From the NCBI GenBank assembly GCA_947475465.1, contig CANJLK010000009.1:1-64000 (forward strand): DNA of 64,000 nt, in the 5' to 3' direction. The position numbers were made by a program, and so were the translations under genes. Below, one piece after another: positions 43,237 through 52,942 of the stretch. Under the pieces are notes generated by a model that saw only the letters and a list, made by a program, of their open reading frames with translations, was not told the DNA's origin and searched no databases. Origin of the DNA: Caulobacteraceae bacterium. GTDB lineage: Bacteria > Pseudomonadota > Alphaproteobacteria > Caulobacterales > Caulobacteraceae. Numbering within the stretch: the stretch's first letter is position 1; every line of letters starts with the position of its first letter.

Positions 43237-43360
43237 AGCTTCGCCGAAAAGCGGTCACGCGCCGTTTGTGGCCGCCCGGAAGGTCCGCCTCGCCCCGCCG
43301 CCAAACGTCGGGATTTCGCGCACGGTTCCTGTCGCAACCGACGGCAAGGGCGCCTATGCT

Positions 43361-44785
43361 ATGGGCATGACGCGCCGCGACGGGGCCATCAACGACGACC
43401 ATCGCCGCCTCGAGCTCGCGCTCGAGTCCGCAGGTCTTGGGGAATTCGAATGGAACCCTTCGCGAGGGGTCTACTGGGTCAGCGTTCGCATGGCCGCGCT
43501 GACCGGCCTGCTGGCAGGTGAGGTCCCGGCCTCCAAGGGGAGGCTGCTTGAGCCCGACGTGCACCCGGACGACCGCGAGCGGATCAAGGCCGAGACCGCG
43601 CGGGTGGTGCGCGATGGCGGGGCCTTCCAGTTCGAGTTCCGCTACGTGCGGCCCGACGACGGTCGCACCATCTGGCTGCGCACCGCGGGCGTCGTCTCGC
43701 ACGACGAGCAGGGCCGGGCGATTGGCTTCACCGGGGTGGCCGAGGACATCAGCGTCCGCAAGGCCGAGGATGACCAGCGCCAGGTCCTGATGGCCGAGAT
43801 CGACCATCGGGTGAAGAACGTCCTGGCCGCCGTCCAGGCCCTGGCGGTGCAGACGGCCAAGCGCACGACGTCGCTCGACGCCTTCCTGCAGAATTTCAGC
43901 GGCCGGCTGAAAGCCATGGCCTCGGCCAACGAACTGCTTACCGCCGCCCGCTGGCGCGGCGCGGCGATCGACCATCTGGCCGCCGCCGAGTTGGGCGCGC
44001 TCACCCCAGACCAGACCCACTGGGAAGGTCCCGACCTTTTCCTGACACCGCGCGCGGCCAACGCGCTCTCCCTTGGCCTGCACGAGCTGGCGGCCAATGC
44101 GGTGAAGTTCGGGGCGCTGTCGGTGGATACCGGCAGGGTCAGCGTCCGCTGGAACCGGCTGCCGGACGGCGGCTTCGAACTGGTCTGGACCGAGAGCGGC
44201 GGTCCGAAGGTGACCGCCCCCAGCCGCCGGGGCTTCGGCGCGACCCTGCTGGAGCAGGTCACCAGCCGCGAGCTGAACGGCAAGACGTCGATCGAGTACA
44301 ATGCCGGCGGCGTCACCGCCCGGCTGCGGGCCGGCGCCGCGGCCGTCGCTCAGCGGCCCGACACAATGCCCGAGGCGCCCGCCGCCCGCGTCACCGAAAC
44401 CGTCGCCACCGCCGGCGGCCCGGCCAGCCTCAACGGCGCGCGGGTGCTGATCGTGGAGGACGCGGTGCTGCTGGCCATGGAGCTTGAGACCGGCCTGGCG
44501 GAAGCCGGCGCGGCCATCATCGGGCCGGCCTATGAGCTTGAGGAGGCGCTGGCCCTGCTGGACCAGCCAATCGACGCGGCGGTCCTGGACGCCAACCTCA
44601 ACGGCCGCTCGGTGACACCGGTCGCCGAGGCCCTGGCGGCGCGGAAGATCCCCTTCGTCTTCGCCACCGGCTACGGCGAGACGGGCGGCGCCCCCGGCGG
44701 CTTCGACGACGCGCCGGTGATCCGCAAGCCCTACGACGTCACCCAGGTCGCCGCCGCCCTGGCCGAGCTGCTTAGGACGAGCTGA
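43361..44785 (+). CDS. PAS-HWE histidine kinase with C-terminal receiver
   Basis: I start at ATG 43361 (aaggg upstream); GTG 43268 is an alternative. The 474-residue protein has one PAS domain (about 12-135), an HWE kinase domain with His149 (EIDHRVKNVLAAVQAL), LGLHELAANAVKFGAL and WTESGG, and a C-terminal receiver (VLIVEDAVLLAMELE, phospho-Asp in VLDANLNG). The PAS lacks the Cys motif of LOV photoreceptors. HWE kinases with or without receivers feed or drain the PhyR pathway in this order, and its place beside the GSR island suggests the same. Confidence 0.88.
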   Translation: MGMTRRDGAINDDHRRLELALESAGLGEFEWNPSRGVYWVSVRMAALTGLLAGEVPASKGRLLEPDVHPDDRERIKAETARVVRDGGAFQFEFRYVRPDDGRTIWLRTAGVVSHDEQGRAIGFTGVAEDISVRKAEDDQRQVLMAEIDHRVKNVLAAVQALAVQTAKRTTSLDAFLQNFSGRLKAMASANELLTAARWRGAAIDHLAAAELGALTPDQTHWEGPDLFLTPRAANALSLGLHELAANAVKFGALSVDTGRVSVRWNRLPDGGFELVWTESGGPKVTAPSRRGFGATLLEQVTSRELNGKTSIEYNAGGVTARLRAGAAAVAQRPDTMPEAPAARVTETVATAGGPASLNGARVLIVEDAVLLAMELETGLAEAGAAIIGPAYELEEALALLDQPIDAAVLDANLNGRSVTPVAEALAARKIPFVFATGYGETGGAPGGFDDAPVIRKPYDVTQVAAALAELLRTS

Positions 44786-45039
44786 CGCACCCCCTGGGAC
44801 AAGGCGCCGCCTCCCGCGCGGCGAACCTGCGCTGTAAGGGTTTCCACGGGGGGTCTGCGGCGGCGCCGCAGAGGTCAGACCGGTGGCCATAAAGAACCTC
44901 GCCCGAGTCAGGCGATCCGAGCTCCCAGGTGCGGTCCGCGGCAGAGGTCGCGGGCCGGGCCGCTCGCCCGACCCGACCTAGGGTCACGGTTCCCTAGGGG
45001 CCTCTTTCTTTCCCGCTGCGCAGGGCGTAAGCGGCGCGC

Positions 45040-45720
45040 ATGACCAGCTATGTCTTCGATCCCCCCGCCGTCGTCAGCGTCCCGGTCGAGGGACAGGATG
45101 GGCGATTCCCGGTCCGCCGGATCCTCTGCGTGGGGCGCAACTACGCCGCCCATGCGCGCGAGATGGGGGCCGACACCCGCGACCCGCCCTTCTTCTTCTC
45201 CAAGCCCGCCGACGCCATTGTCCTGCCGGGCGCCGACGTCGCCTATCCCTCGCGGACCGGCAACCTGCACCACGAGATCGAACTGGTGGTCGCCCTGAAG
45301 GGCGGTGGCGCGGATATCGCCGTCGACCAGGCGGCCGACCTGATCTTCGGATATGCCGTGGGCGTCGACCTGACCCGGCGCGACCTGCAGAACGCGGCCA
45401 AGGACAAGGGCCACCCGTGGGACGCGGGCAAGGCGTTCGACGCCTCGGCGCCGATCTCGGCCATCCGCCCCTGGACGGGCGCGCCGCCGCAGGGCCGCAT
45501 CGCCATCTCGGTCAACGGACAGTTGCGCCAGGAAGGCCTGGTCGCCGACATGGTCTGGAATGTTCCGGAGATCGTCGCCGAGGCCTCGAAGCTCTGGACG
45601 CTGGCGGCCGGCGACCTGATCTTCACCGGCACGCCGGAGGGCGTCGCGGCCATGGTCCGGGGCGACCGGGTCGAAGGCGAGATCGAGGGCGTGGGCAAGC
45701 TCGCGTTCAAGATCGTCTGA
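45040..45720 (+). CDS. fumarylacetoacetate hydrolase-family protein (fumarylpyruvate hydrolase-like)
   Basis: The 226-residue protein has the FAH core: CVGRNYAAHAREMG, FFFSKPADAIV, the metal ligands in LHHEIELVVAL, GYAVGVDLTRRDLQ, and FTGTPEGVAAM. The short FAH form with a zeta-type GST as next gene (one-base overlap) is the arrangement for the end of the gentisate or homogentisate pathway. No ring-cleavage dioxygenase is in the window. Confidence 0.88.
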   Translation: MTSYVFDPPAVVSVPVEGQDGRFPVRRILCVGRNYAAHAREMGADTRDPPFFFSKPADAIVLPGADVAYPSRTGNLHHEIELVVALKGGGADIAVDQAADLIFGYAVGVDLTRRDLQNAAKDKGHPWDAGKAFDASAPISAIRPWTGAPPQGRIAISVNGQLRQEGLVADMVWNVPEIVAEASKLWTLAAGDLIFTGTPEGVAAMVRGDRVEGEIEGVGKLAFKIV

Positions 45721-46370
45721 TGAGCCTGCTGCTGCACAGCTATTGGCGGGCGACGGCCCCCTACAGGGTGCGGATCGGCCTCAACCTGAAGGGCCTGGCC
45801 TATGACTATGCCTCGGTGGACCTGCTGGCCGGGGAACAGCGGCAGGCCGGCTACCGCGCGATCAACCCCCAGGGCCTGACGCCCGCGCTGATCGCCGACG
45901 GCCAGGTCCTGACCCAGAGCGTGGCGATCCTCGAGTGGCTGGAGGAGACCCATCCCGAACCCGCGCTCCTGCCCCGCCAGGCGTCCGACCGCGCCGTCGT
46001 CAGGGCCATGGCGGCGGTTGTCGCCTGCGATGTCCACCCGCTGAACAACGCCCGCGTCGCGCGCAAGCTCGGCCAGCTGGGCCTGGACGCCGCGGCCATC
46101 GCCGACTGGTCCACGGGCTGGATCGGCGACGGCTTCGACGCGCTGGAGCCGATGATCGCCGCCCATGGCCAAGGGTTCGCCTTCGGCGATCGCCCGACGA
46201 TTGCGGACTGCGTGCTGGTTCCGCAGGTCTATGCCGCCGTGACGCGCTTCGACATGGACATGGGCCGCTGGCCCGCGCTCGCGGGCGCCTACGCCGCGGC
46301 GCTGAAGCTTCCGGCCGTGCAGGCCGCCCACCCCGACCGCCAACCCGATGCAGGATCCGCCCATGCTTGA
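45720..46370 (+). CDS. zeta-class glutathione S-transferase, maleylpyruvate/maleylacetoacetate isomerase-like
   Basis: The 216-residue protein has the GST N-domain YWRATAPYRVRIGLNLKGL and NPQGLTPALI, followed by VLTQSVAILEWLEE, and the zeta C-domain VVACDVHPLNNARV and GDRPTIADCVLVPQVY. The usual S-S-C/A active-site stretch is replaced by A-T-A. It would isomerise the cis-dioxo acid before the FAH enzyme. It overlaps the carbonic anhydrase start by 8 bases. Confidence 0.88.
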   Translation: MSLLLHSYWRATAPYRVRIGLNLKGLAYDYASVDLLAGEQRQAGYRAINPQGLTPALIADGQVLTQSVAILEWLEETHPEPALLPRQASDRAVVRAMAAVVACDVHPLNNARVARKLGQLGLDAAAIADWSTGWIGDGFDALEPMIAAHGQGFAFGDRPTIADCVLVPQVYAAVTRFDMDMGRWPALAGAYAAALKLPAVQAAHPDRQPDAGSAHA

Positions 46371-46977
46371 CGACCTGAAAGCCAACAACCGCGCCTGGGC
46401 GGCGCGCATGGTCGAGTCCGATCCGGGCTTCTTCAAGCGCCTGGAGGGCCAGCAGGCCCCGGAATATCTGTGGATCGGCTGCTCCGACAGCCGCGTTCCG
46501 GCCAACGAGATCGTCGACCTCGATCCGGGCGAACTGTTCGTCCACCGCAACGTGGCCAACCTCGCCCCGCCGCAGGACGCGAACTATCTGAGCGTGCTGC
46601 AGTTCGCCGTCGACGTGATCAAGGTCAAGCACGTGATGGTGGTGGGTCACTACGGCTGCGGTGGCATCGCGGCGGCCATAGACGGACAGCGCCGCGGACT
46701 GGTGGATCACTGGCTGCACCCGATCCGCGACGTCCACCACGATCACATTCATGAACTGGAGGCGATCCCCGAGGAGAAGGACCGGCTCAACCGGCTGTGC
46801 GAGCTGAACGTCATCCGCCAGGTGCGAAACGTCGCCTCGGACATCTTCGTGCAGGACGCCTGGGCCCGCGGCCAGTCGCTGCAGGTCCACGGCTGGGTCT
46901 ATTCGCTGGCCACCGGCCTGGTGAACGACCTGGGGGTCACTGTGGGCAGCCCCGAGGAACTGTCGAAGCTCGACTGA
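46363..46977 (+). CDS. beta-class carbonic anhydrase
   Basis: From ATG 46363, with agga upstream (ATG 46348 is also possible), the 204-residue protein has the zinc ligands and catalytic dyad in WIGCSDSRVPANEI and VVGHYGCGGI, with HRNVANL and the VHGWVYSLATG C-terminus. It hydrates CO2 to bicarbonate in the cytoplasm. It is the third gene of a compact group with the FAH and GST genes, a functional link that is not obvious. Confidence 0.95.
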   Translation: MLDDLKANNRAWAARMVESDPGFFKRLEGQQAPEYLWIGCSDSRVPANEIVDLDPGELFVHRNVANLAPPQDANYLSVLQFAVDVIKVKHVMVVGHYGCGGIAAAIDGQRRGLVDHWLHPIRDVHHDHIHELEAIPEEKDRLNRLCELNVIRQVRNVASDIFVQDAWARGQSLQVHGWVYSLATGLVNDLGVTVGSPEELSKLD

Positions 46978-47106
46978 CGCCTGGCCGCCCGGGGGGTAAG
47001 GTTTCCAGATTTTATCGCTGAATCAGTATTTTACCTTCTCTGATCACACTTTCCTTTACGCTGATGACGCATCCTTCGCTGGTACAGTTGGCAATCGGGT
47101 GTCCAG

Positions 47107-48732
47107 ATGCGGATCCATCAGCACGTGTCACGCCGCCTCGCTCTGCCGCGGGCCTGGTGGGCGCACCAGGGCGGCGCCAGCGCAGTGATCTTCACGATCG
47201 CCCTGGCGGTTCTGGCGCCGGCCGGCGTCGGCCTTGTCGATGTCTATATGTCGACCCAGCAGCGGGCGAAGCTGCAGGACGCGCTCGACGCCGCGACCCT
47301 CTACGCGGCGCGCTCCAACGCCCAGACCAGCGCCGACGCCGACATCGCCGGCGACAAGGCGCTTAACGCCAACCTGAAGCTGATCAGCGGCGCGACCCTG
47401 CAGAGCTCCACCTTCACGCTCAACGGCAGCAAGGTGCAGGCGGTGGCTCAGGTGAGGCTCCCGGCTTTCGCGCCCGCCTTCTTCGACCACCAGCCGATCA
47501 CCGTGAATTCCGAGGTGCAGCGCGGCCTCGACAAGCTGGAGGTGGCGCTGGTGCTCGACAACACCGGCTCCATGGTCCTGAACAACAGCCCCAAGCTGGC
47601 GACCCTGAAGACCCAGGCCAAGATCCTGATCGACAAGCTCAAGGCCAGCGCCGCGTCGAGCTCCGATCCGACGCCGCTGCGCATTTCCCTGGTGCCCTTC
47701 GCCAACACCTTGCGGGTGCAGGGGACAACCTCGCTCTCCAGCTACAGCGCGAGCAGCCATTCAGGGCCGGGCATCCCCACCTGGATCGATCCCCAGGCCA
47801 AGGCCTATTGGGTCGCAGGGCGCTCAGACGCTTTTTCGAGCCAGTATTCCGACCGGCTGGGCATGATGAAGGCCATTGGCCAATCCTGGGCCGGCTGCGT
47901 GGAAAAGCGCATGCAGCCCTATGACGTGATGGAGACCACGCCCACCAGCTCCGACGCGGACACCATGTATGTCCCGTACTTCTATCCGGACGCGCCGGAT
48001 TCCAACTGGTCAGGCACCGGCTGGGCCAAGGGCGACGGCTATAACGACTATCTGCCGGACGTCACCAACGACACCAACTGGAAGATCCGGGAAAAATATA
48101 CCCCGAAGTATGTCTCGACGACGTGGCGCCACACCGGGACGTTCAACGACGGCCTGGGGATGACCTTCACCTATGGCCCCAACGCCGGCTGCGTCCTGCA
48201 GCCGCTGATCCGCCTGACCACCGACACGGACTCGGTGAAGACGGCCATCGACGGCATGACCGCCATCGGCCAGACCGACATCCCGATCGGCCTGGCGTGG
48301 GGCTGGAACACCCTGAGCCCGACCGGCCCGTTCGGCGACGGCCTGGCCTACAGCACCCCACACATGAAGAAGATCGTCATCCTGATGACGGACGGCGAGA
48401 ACACCAACTATGACAGCGGCGACGCCAACGCGTCCTACTATTCCGGGGTCGGCTTCCTGTGGCAGGCGCTGTCGAGCCTGACCACCAGCATGTCCTCGGC
48501 CCAGCGTACGGCCCAGATCGATGGCCGCCTGGCGCAACTGTGCACCAACATGAAGGCCCAGCATATCTACATCTACACGATCCGGGTGGAGGTCGCGACG
48601 GGCTCATCGACCCTGCTGCAGAACTGCGCCTCCTCGCCGGACAAGTTCTTCGACGTGACCAACGTCGCCGCCCTGGGCGCCGCCTTCGACGCCATCGCGG
48701 CCGACATCACCAATCTGCGGATCTCGCACTAG
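47107..48732 (+). CDS. TadG-like protein with von Willebrand A domain
   Basis: The 541-residue protein has one N-terminal membrane helix after GGASAVIFTIALAVLAPAGVG, the TadE/TadG-type start. A region of pilin-like character follows, then a vWA domain with the MIDAS motif LDNTGSM (Asp151) and later VILMTDGENTNYD. It is probably exported and takes part in assembly of a Tad/Flp pilus or a related surface structure. It is convergent with two TadE-like genes. Confidence 0.85.
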   Translation: MRIHQHVSRRLALPRAWWAHQGGASAVIFTIALAVLAPAGVGLVDVYMSTQQRAKLQDALDAATLYAARSNAQTSADADIAGDKALNANLKLISGATLQSSTFTLNGSKVQAVAQVRLPAFAPAFFDHQPITVNSEVQRGLDKLEVALVLDNTGSMVLNNSPKLATLKTQAKILIDKLKASAASSSDPTPLRISLVPFANTLRVQGTTSLSSYSASSHSGPGIPTWIDPQAKAYWVAGRSDAFSSQYSDRLGMMKAIGQSWAGCVEKRMQPYDVMETTPTSSDADTMYVPYFYPDAPDSNWSGTGWAKGDGYNDYLPDVTNDTNWKIREKYTPKYVSTTWRHTGTFNDGLGMTFTYGPNAGCVLQPLIRLTTDTDSVKTAIDGMTAIGQTDIPIGLAWGWNTLSPTGPFGDGLAYSTPHMKKIVILMTDGENTNYDSGDANASYYSGVGFLWQALSSLTTSMSSAQRTAQIDGRLAQLCTNMKAQHIYIYTIRVEVATGSSTLLQNCASSPDKFFDVTNVAALGAAFDAIAADITNLRISH

Positions 48733-48765
48733 ACGCCCGTGCGATGGCTGCGGGGGCCTGGCGCC

Positions 48766-49290
48766 TCAGCAGCTGGAGCAGGCGACGGCGGCGGACTTGC
48801 GGGGCTTCAGGTAGAAGGTCTCGCTGTAGTTCAGCGGCGTCCTCAGCACCTGGTGTAGGGGCGAGTCGTAGCTGTAGCTGACCTCGGCCATGATGATGCT
48901 CTCATTGGCCGCCAGCAGGTTGGAGGGAAAGCCGGAGATCGTCCCGACGCTTCGGCCGGACTGTCCCTTGCCCTGGCTCCAGACCACCTTGGCGATACCG
49001 TTGTTATCGGCGGTGATGGCGGAGATCCGCATCTTCAGAGCGGTGGAGGGAAAGGGCCGAAGAATGGCGTTCCCGACATTGAAGATGTCAGTCATCTCGG
49101 TGGCCGTCGTCGAGCTTTCCTGGGCCACGAGATCAGCGACGATGGAGGCCGCGTGGCTGGCCCGCCGTTCGGCCATCAGGCCCAGCGTCAGCTCGGCGAC
49201 GCCGCAGTAGAGCAGGATCATCACCGGGGCGCACAGGGCGAACTCCAAGGCGGCGACGCCGCGCCGGTCGCGGGCGAAACGCTTCAGCAT
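48766..49290 (-). CDS. TadE-like pseudopilin
   Basis: The 174-residue protein begins KRFARDRRGVAALEFALCAPVMI, the TadE signature with a prepilin-type cleavage region (G before VAALEFAL) and one hydrophobic helix. The C-terminal end has a Cys pair. It overlaps the previous TadE-like gene by 7 bases. Confidence 0.85.
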   Translation of the reverse strand: MLKRFARDRRGVAALEFALCAPVMILLYCGVAELTLGLMAERRASHAASIVADLVAQESSTTATEMTDIFNVGNAILRPFPSTALKMRISAITADNNGIAKVVWSQGKGQSGRSVGTISGFPSNLLAANESIIMAEVSYSYDSPLHQVLRTPLNYSETFYLKPRKSAAVACSSC

Positions 49291-49895
49291 CCGGCGCCCA
49301 CGGGCGGATCTTCGTTGTAGGGCTCGTTACGGAAGGCTGTCGCCGTGCTGATCAGACGCAGGCCGCTGCCAGAGCCCATGTTCTGCAGCGCCGAGTCGAT
49401 GAGCGGCGTGAACAGCTTCCATTTGAAATAGGTCCGCACCAGGACGATATCGGTCGGCGCGCCGGTGGTGAAACAGGTTGCGTTGGGATCGAAGGCGGTT
49501 CCGGGCGACGGGCTGTTGGCCGCCAGGGAGGCGAAGTTCGAGAAGGTCCTGACGTCGATGTAGAGGCTGGAGGCGCAGTCGGCGGCCATCCAGCTCAGCC
49601 GGTTGCAAACCAGGGTCTTGAAGTCGGCCTTCGAATGGGAATTGCCGGTCTGGAACTCGCCGGTGCGGATCTGGCGGGCCGCGCCCTCTGTGGCCGATTC
49701 CAGGGTGGCGTAGGTGAGGAAGAGCATCGTCAGCTCGATCACCCCGAACATCAGGATCATGAACGGGATGCTGATCAGGGAGAATTCCACGGCGGTCGAG
49801 CCCGTCCGCGCGCGCCAGAAGCGCCGCAGGAAGCCGCGGGCCGGCGCCGGCCGGGCGGGGCGGGCGGCTCTCGATGAAGGCGACGCAAGAGACAT
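49284..49895 (-). CDS. TadE-family pilus assembly protein
   Basis: The 203-residue protein has a basic N-terminus and the TadE motif ARTGSTAVEFSLISIPFMILMF, a helix, and a periplasmic domain with several Cys. It forms an operon with the second TadE-like gene. The main Tad machinery (prepilin, ATPases, secretin) is not in this window. Confidence 0.85.
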   Translation of the reverse strand: MSLASPSSRAARPARPAPARGFLRRFWRARTGSTAVEFSLISIPFMILMFGVIELTMLFLTYATLESATEGAARQIRTGEFQTGNSHSKADFKTLVCNRLSWMAADCASSLYIDVRTFSNFASLAANSPSPGTAFDPNATCFTTGAPTDIVLVRTYFKWKLFTPLIDSALQNMGSGSGLRLISTATAFRNEPYNEDPPVGAGC

Positions 49896-49983
49896 GGGGG
49901 TTCGAGGACTGATCCGGCGGTGCGCCGATCATCCCGCGATGTGATTAAGACTCCCCTTGCCGGCGTGGTTTACGCGGGCCCCT

Positions 49984-50949
49984 TCAGGCGAGTTTGATCT
50001 CTCGCAGCCGCTCCAGCAGGTAGTCGTTGGCCGTGATCGGGACCGGGTAGAGGTCGGGATGGGCGGCGTCGACGCAGGACGGCAGGGTCCGGATCAGAAA
50101 GTCCGAATTGAAGTGCAGGAAGAACGGGGTCGAGTAGCGCGCGAAGCCCCGCCGTTCGGGCGCCGGGTTGACCACCCGGTGGGTCGTGGACGGCAGGCGG
50201 TTGTTGGTCAGGCGCTGCAGCATGTCGCCGATGTTGCAGACGAGCGCTCCCGGCGGCGGGTTGACGGGAATCCAGCGGCCGTCGCGGTCCTTGACCTCCA
50301 GGCCGGCTTCCTCGGCGCCCAGCAACAGGGTGATGACATTGATGTCCTCGTGGGCGGCCGCGCGGATATGCGGCCCGTCCTGAGGCACCGGCGGATAGTG
50401 CAAGAGCCGCAGGATCGAATTGCCGAAGTCCACGGTGGGATCGAAGACGTGGCGCTCCAGGCCCAGGTAGGTCGCGATCGCCTCCAGGACCTTCAGCCCC
50501 ATGGCGTCGAGCGCGCCGTAGAGCCAGCCCACGGTCTCGTGGAACCGGGCGACCTCGGCGTCGGGCCAGATGTTGTCGGCCATGTGGCTGCGGAACGGGT
50601 GGCCGGCGGGCAGGTCGCGGCCGACATGCCAGAATTCCTTCAGGTCGTGGTGGACCTCGCCCTTGGCCGTCTCGATGCCGAAGGGGGTGTAGCCGCGCTG
50701 CCCGCCGCCCCCCGCGCCTGGCGGTAGCTTGTATTTCAGCTTCGCCGCCTCCGGCAGGGCGAAGAAGGCCTTGGCCTCGGCCAGGGCCGCGTCGATGCGG
50801 TCCTGCGGGATGCCATGGTCGCAGATGGCCGCGAAGCCGTAGCGGGCGAACGAGCCGCCCAGGTCCTGGGTGAAGGCGGGGAAATCGCGGCTGTAATCGC
50901 GAAACGAGACCGGTTCGATGCGGGGCGCTGCGGCTTGGGCTTGGCTCAT
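49984..50949 (-). CDS. isopenicillin N synthase-family Fe(II)/2-oxoglutarate dioxygenase
   Basis: The 321-residue protein has a DIOX_N domain (FARYGFAAICDHGIPQDRI) and the catalytic domain with His200-x-Asp202 (AAHEDINVITLL), His257 (STTHRVVNP) and an Arg about 10 residues later in ERRGFARYSTPFF. Members oxidise varied small molecules; the substrate is unknown. The gene ends 10 bases before the KefB-type gene in coordinate terms and probably follows it on the same transcript. Confidence 0.88.
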   Translation of the reverse strand: MSQAQAAAPRIEPVSFRDYSRDFPAFTQDLGGSFARYGFAAICDHGIPQDRIDAALAEAKAFFALPEAAKLKYKLPPGAGGGGQRGYTPFGIETAKGEVHHDLKEFWHVGRDLPAGHPFRSHMADNIWPDAEVARFHETVGWLYGALDAMGLKVLEAIATYLGLERHVFDPTVDFGNSILRLLHYPPVPQDGPHIRAAAHEDINVITLLLGAEEAGLEVKDRDGRWIPVNPPPGALVCNIGDMLQRLTNNRLPSTTHRVVNPAPERRGFARYSTPFFLHFNSDFLIRTLPSCVDAAHPDLYPVPITANDYLLERLREIKLA

Positions 50950-50958
50950 GGGCCGATG

Positions 50959-52851
50959 TTACACCCGCGTCTTGCGCGGCTCCACCCGGTGGCCGCCGCG
51001 GGCGGGCGGCGCGTCGTCTTCCGCCTCCTCCTCGGCGATCCGCTGCATCTCGGCAGCCAGCACCCGCTCGGTGGTTTCGCGCGCGTCGCGGGTGGCCATG
51101 ACGTAGGCCTCTTCCTCCCCCGCCACCGGGGCCAGCTTGCGCCACAGCTTGTCGTCCTGCTCGCGGAACAGGCTGGCCGCCCGCGCCGCCCGTCGTTCCG
51201 AGACCCCCAGCTTCAGCAGCGCGCGCCGGCCCATGTTGAGCGCGCCTTCGAAGGTTTCGCGCTCGACGCCGACGTTGGGGGTCTTGATCAGCTCATAGGC
51301 ATGGCGCCGGTCGTAGGCCCGGGCCAGGATCATCAGGTGTGGGAAGGCCTGGTGGGCGGCCTCGACCATCTCGGAGGCCTTCTCCCGGTCGTCGATGGCC
51401 ACCATCAACAGCCTGGCCTTGGCGGCGCCGGCGGTGCGCAGCAGGTCGATGCGGCTGGCGTCGCCATAGTGCACCGGCCAGCCGAAGCGGCGGATGATGT
51501 CGATCTGCTCGATCGAGGAATCCAGCAACACCACCTTGAAGTTGTTGGCGATCAGCAGGCGGGTGGCGATCTGGCCGAAACGGCCGAACCCGGCGACGAT
51601 CACGTCCGGATCGCCCTCGTCGAAGGGGAGGTGCTCGGGCTCCGCTAGGTCTTCGTCGCGGTTGCGGATCATCCGCTCGTAGCCCGCGCTGGCCAGCGGG
51701 GTGGCGGCCATGGAGACGGCGACCACGGCGGTCAGCAGGCGGGCAAGCTCGGCGTCCATGACCCTGGCGCCCAGCACGAAGCCCAGGAGCACGAAGGCGA
51801 ACTCGCCGCCCTGGGCCAGGGCCACGCCGGTGGTGAGCGCCGTGCGGTGTGAGATGCGGAACAGGCGCGCCGCGCCGTACATGGCCAGGGTCTTCAGGAC
51901 CATCAGCCCCGCCACAAGGCCCGCGATCAACAGGGGGTGGGCCAGCACCAGCGCCAGATCCAGCCCCGCGCCAACGGTGATGAAGAACAGGCCCAGCAGG
52001 AGGCCGCGGAACGGCTCGATGTCGGTTTCCAGCTCGCGGCGGAACTCGCTTTCGGCCAGGACGACGCCCGCCAGGAAGGCGCCCAGGGCCGGCGACAGGC
52101 CGACGATCTCCATGAGGGCCGCAACGCCCACCACCAGCAGCAGGGCCGAGGCGGTGAAGATCTCGCGCAGACGGGCCTGGGCGATGAACCGGAATACGGG
52201 CCGGGTCAGGTAGCGGCCCCCCACCACGACCGCGGCGATGGCGGCCAGCTGGCCCAGCGCCTCAAGCCAGCCGGGGAGGGCCGCCAGCAGGCTGGCCCCG
52301 CCATGGGCCGGGGCAGCGGCCACCGGCGCGCCGGCCGGCGCCAGCAGGGGCAGGAGGGCGAAGAGCGGGATCACCGCCAGATCCTGGAACAGCAGCACCC
52401 CGAAGGAGGCCTCGCCCACCGGCCCCTGGCGCAGGCCACGCTCCTCCAGACTCTGCAGGACGATGGCGGTGGACGACATGGCCAGGATCAGGCCCACGGC
52501 GAACCCCGCCCGCCAGTCGAGATGTAGGGCAAGCGAGGCTCCGCCCACCAGGACGGCGGTCCCCGCCAGCTGGGCGGCGCCCAGGCCGAAGATCGTGGTC
52601 CGCATCTTCCAGAGCAGGGCCGGGCGCACCTCCAGGCCGATGAGGAACAGCAGGATCACCACGCCGAACTCGGCGAAGCGCTGCACCTCGCCGGGTTCGC
52701 CGACCAGATTGAGCAGATAGGGGCCGACCAGGACGCCGGCGATCAGGTAGCCCAGCACAGAGCCCAGTCCCAACCGCTTGGCGATCGGCACGGAGATCAC
52801 GCCGGCGGCGAGATAGACCAGGGCCTGAACGAGCAGGGAGTGCGGATTCAT
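50959..52851 (-). CDS. KefB/KefC-type cation:proton antiporter (CPA2) with RCK domain
   Basis: From ATG 52851 the 630-residue protein has a CPA2 membrane domain (about 1-390) with LGYLIAGVLVGPY, VILLFLIGLEVRP, FGVLLFQDLAVIPLF and ALGAFLAGVVLAESEFR. The cytoplasmic TrkA-N/RCK domain has VIVAGFGRFGQIATRLL and VHYGDASRIDLL. It exports potassium in exchange for protons, probably under control of glutathione adducts or nucleotides. The longer upstream frame is not supported by start signals. Confidence 0.93.
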   Translation of the reverse strand: MNPHSLLVQALVYLAAGVISVPIAKRLGLGSVLGYLIAGVLVGPYLLNLVGEPGEVQRFAEFGVVILLFLIGLEVRPALLWKMRTTIFGLGAAQLAGTAVLVGGASLALHLDWRAGFAVGLILAMSSTAIVLQSLEERGLRQGPVGEASFGVLLFQDLAVIPLFALLPLLAPAGAPVAAAPAHGGASLLAALPGWLEALGQLAAIAAVVVGGRYLTRPVFRFIAQARLREIFTASALLLVVGVAALMEIVGLSPALGAFLAGVVLAESEFRRELETDIEPFRGLLLGLFFITVGAGLDLALVLAHPLLIAGLVAGLMVLKTLAMYGAARLFRISHRTALTTGVALAQGGEFAFVLLGFVLGARVMDAELARLLTAVVAVSMAATPLASAGYERMIRNRDEDLAEPEHLPFDEGDPDVIVAGFGRFGQIATRLLIANNFKVVLLDSSIEQIDIIRRFGWPVHYGDASRIDLLRTAGAAKARLLMVAIDDREKASEMVEAAHQAFPHLMILARAYDRRHAYELIKTPNVGVERETFEGALNMGRRALLKLGVSERRAARAASLFREQDDKLWRKLAPVAGEEEAYVMATRDARETTERVLAAEMQRIAEEEAEDDAPPARGGHRVEPRKTRV

Positions 52852-52942
52852 CCCGGCAATGGACCGCGCCTTGGCGGCGGTTGCACGCGATTTTTCTGCG
52901 GCGCCCGTTCTCAATTGTTGCGTCGCAGCGTAAGAGGCTAGG

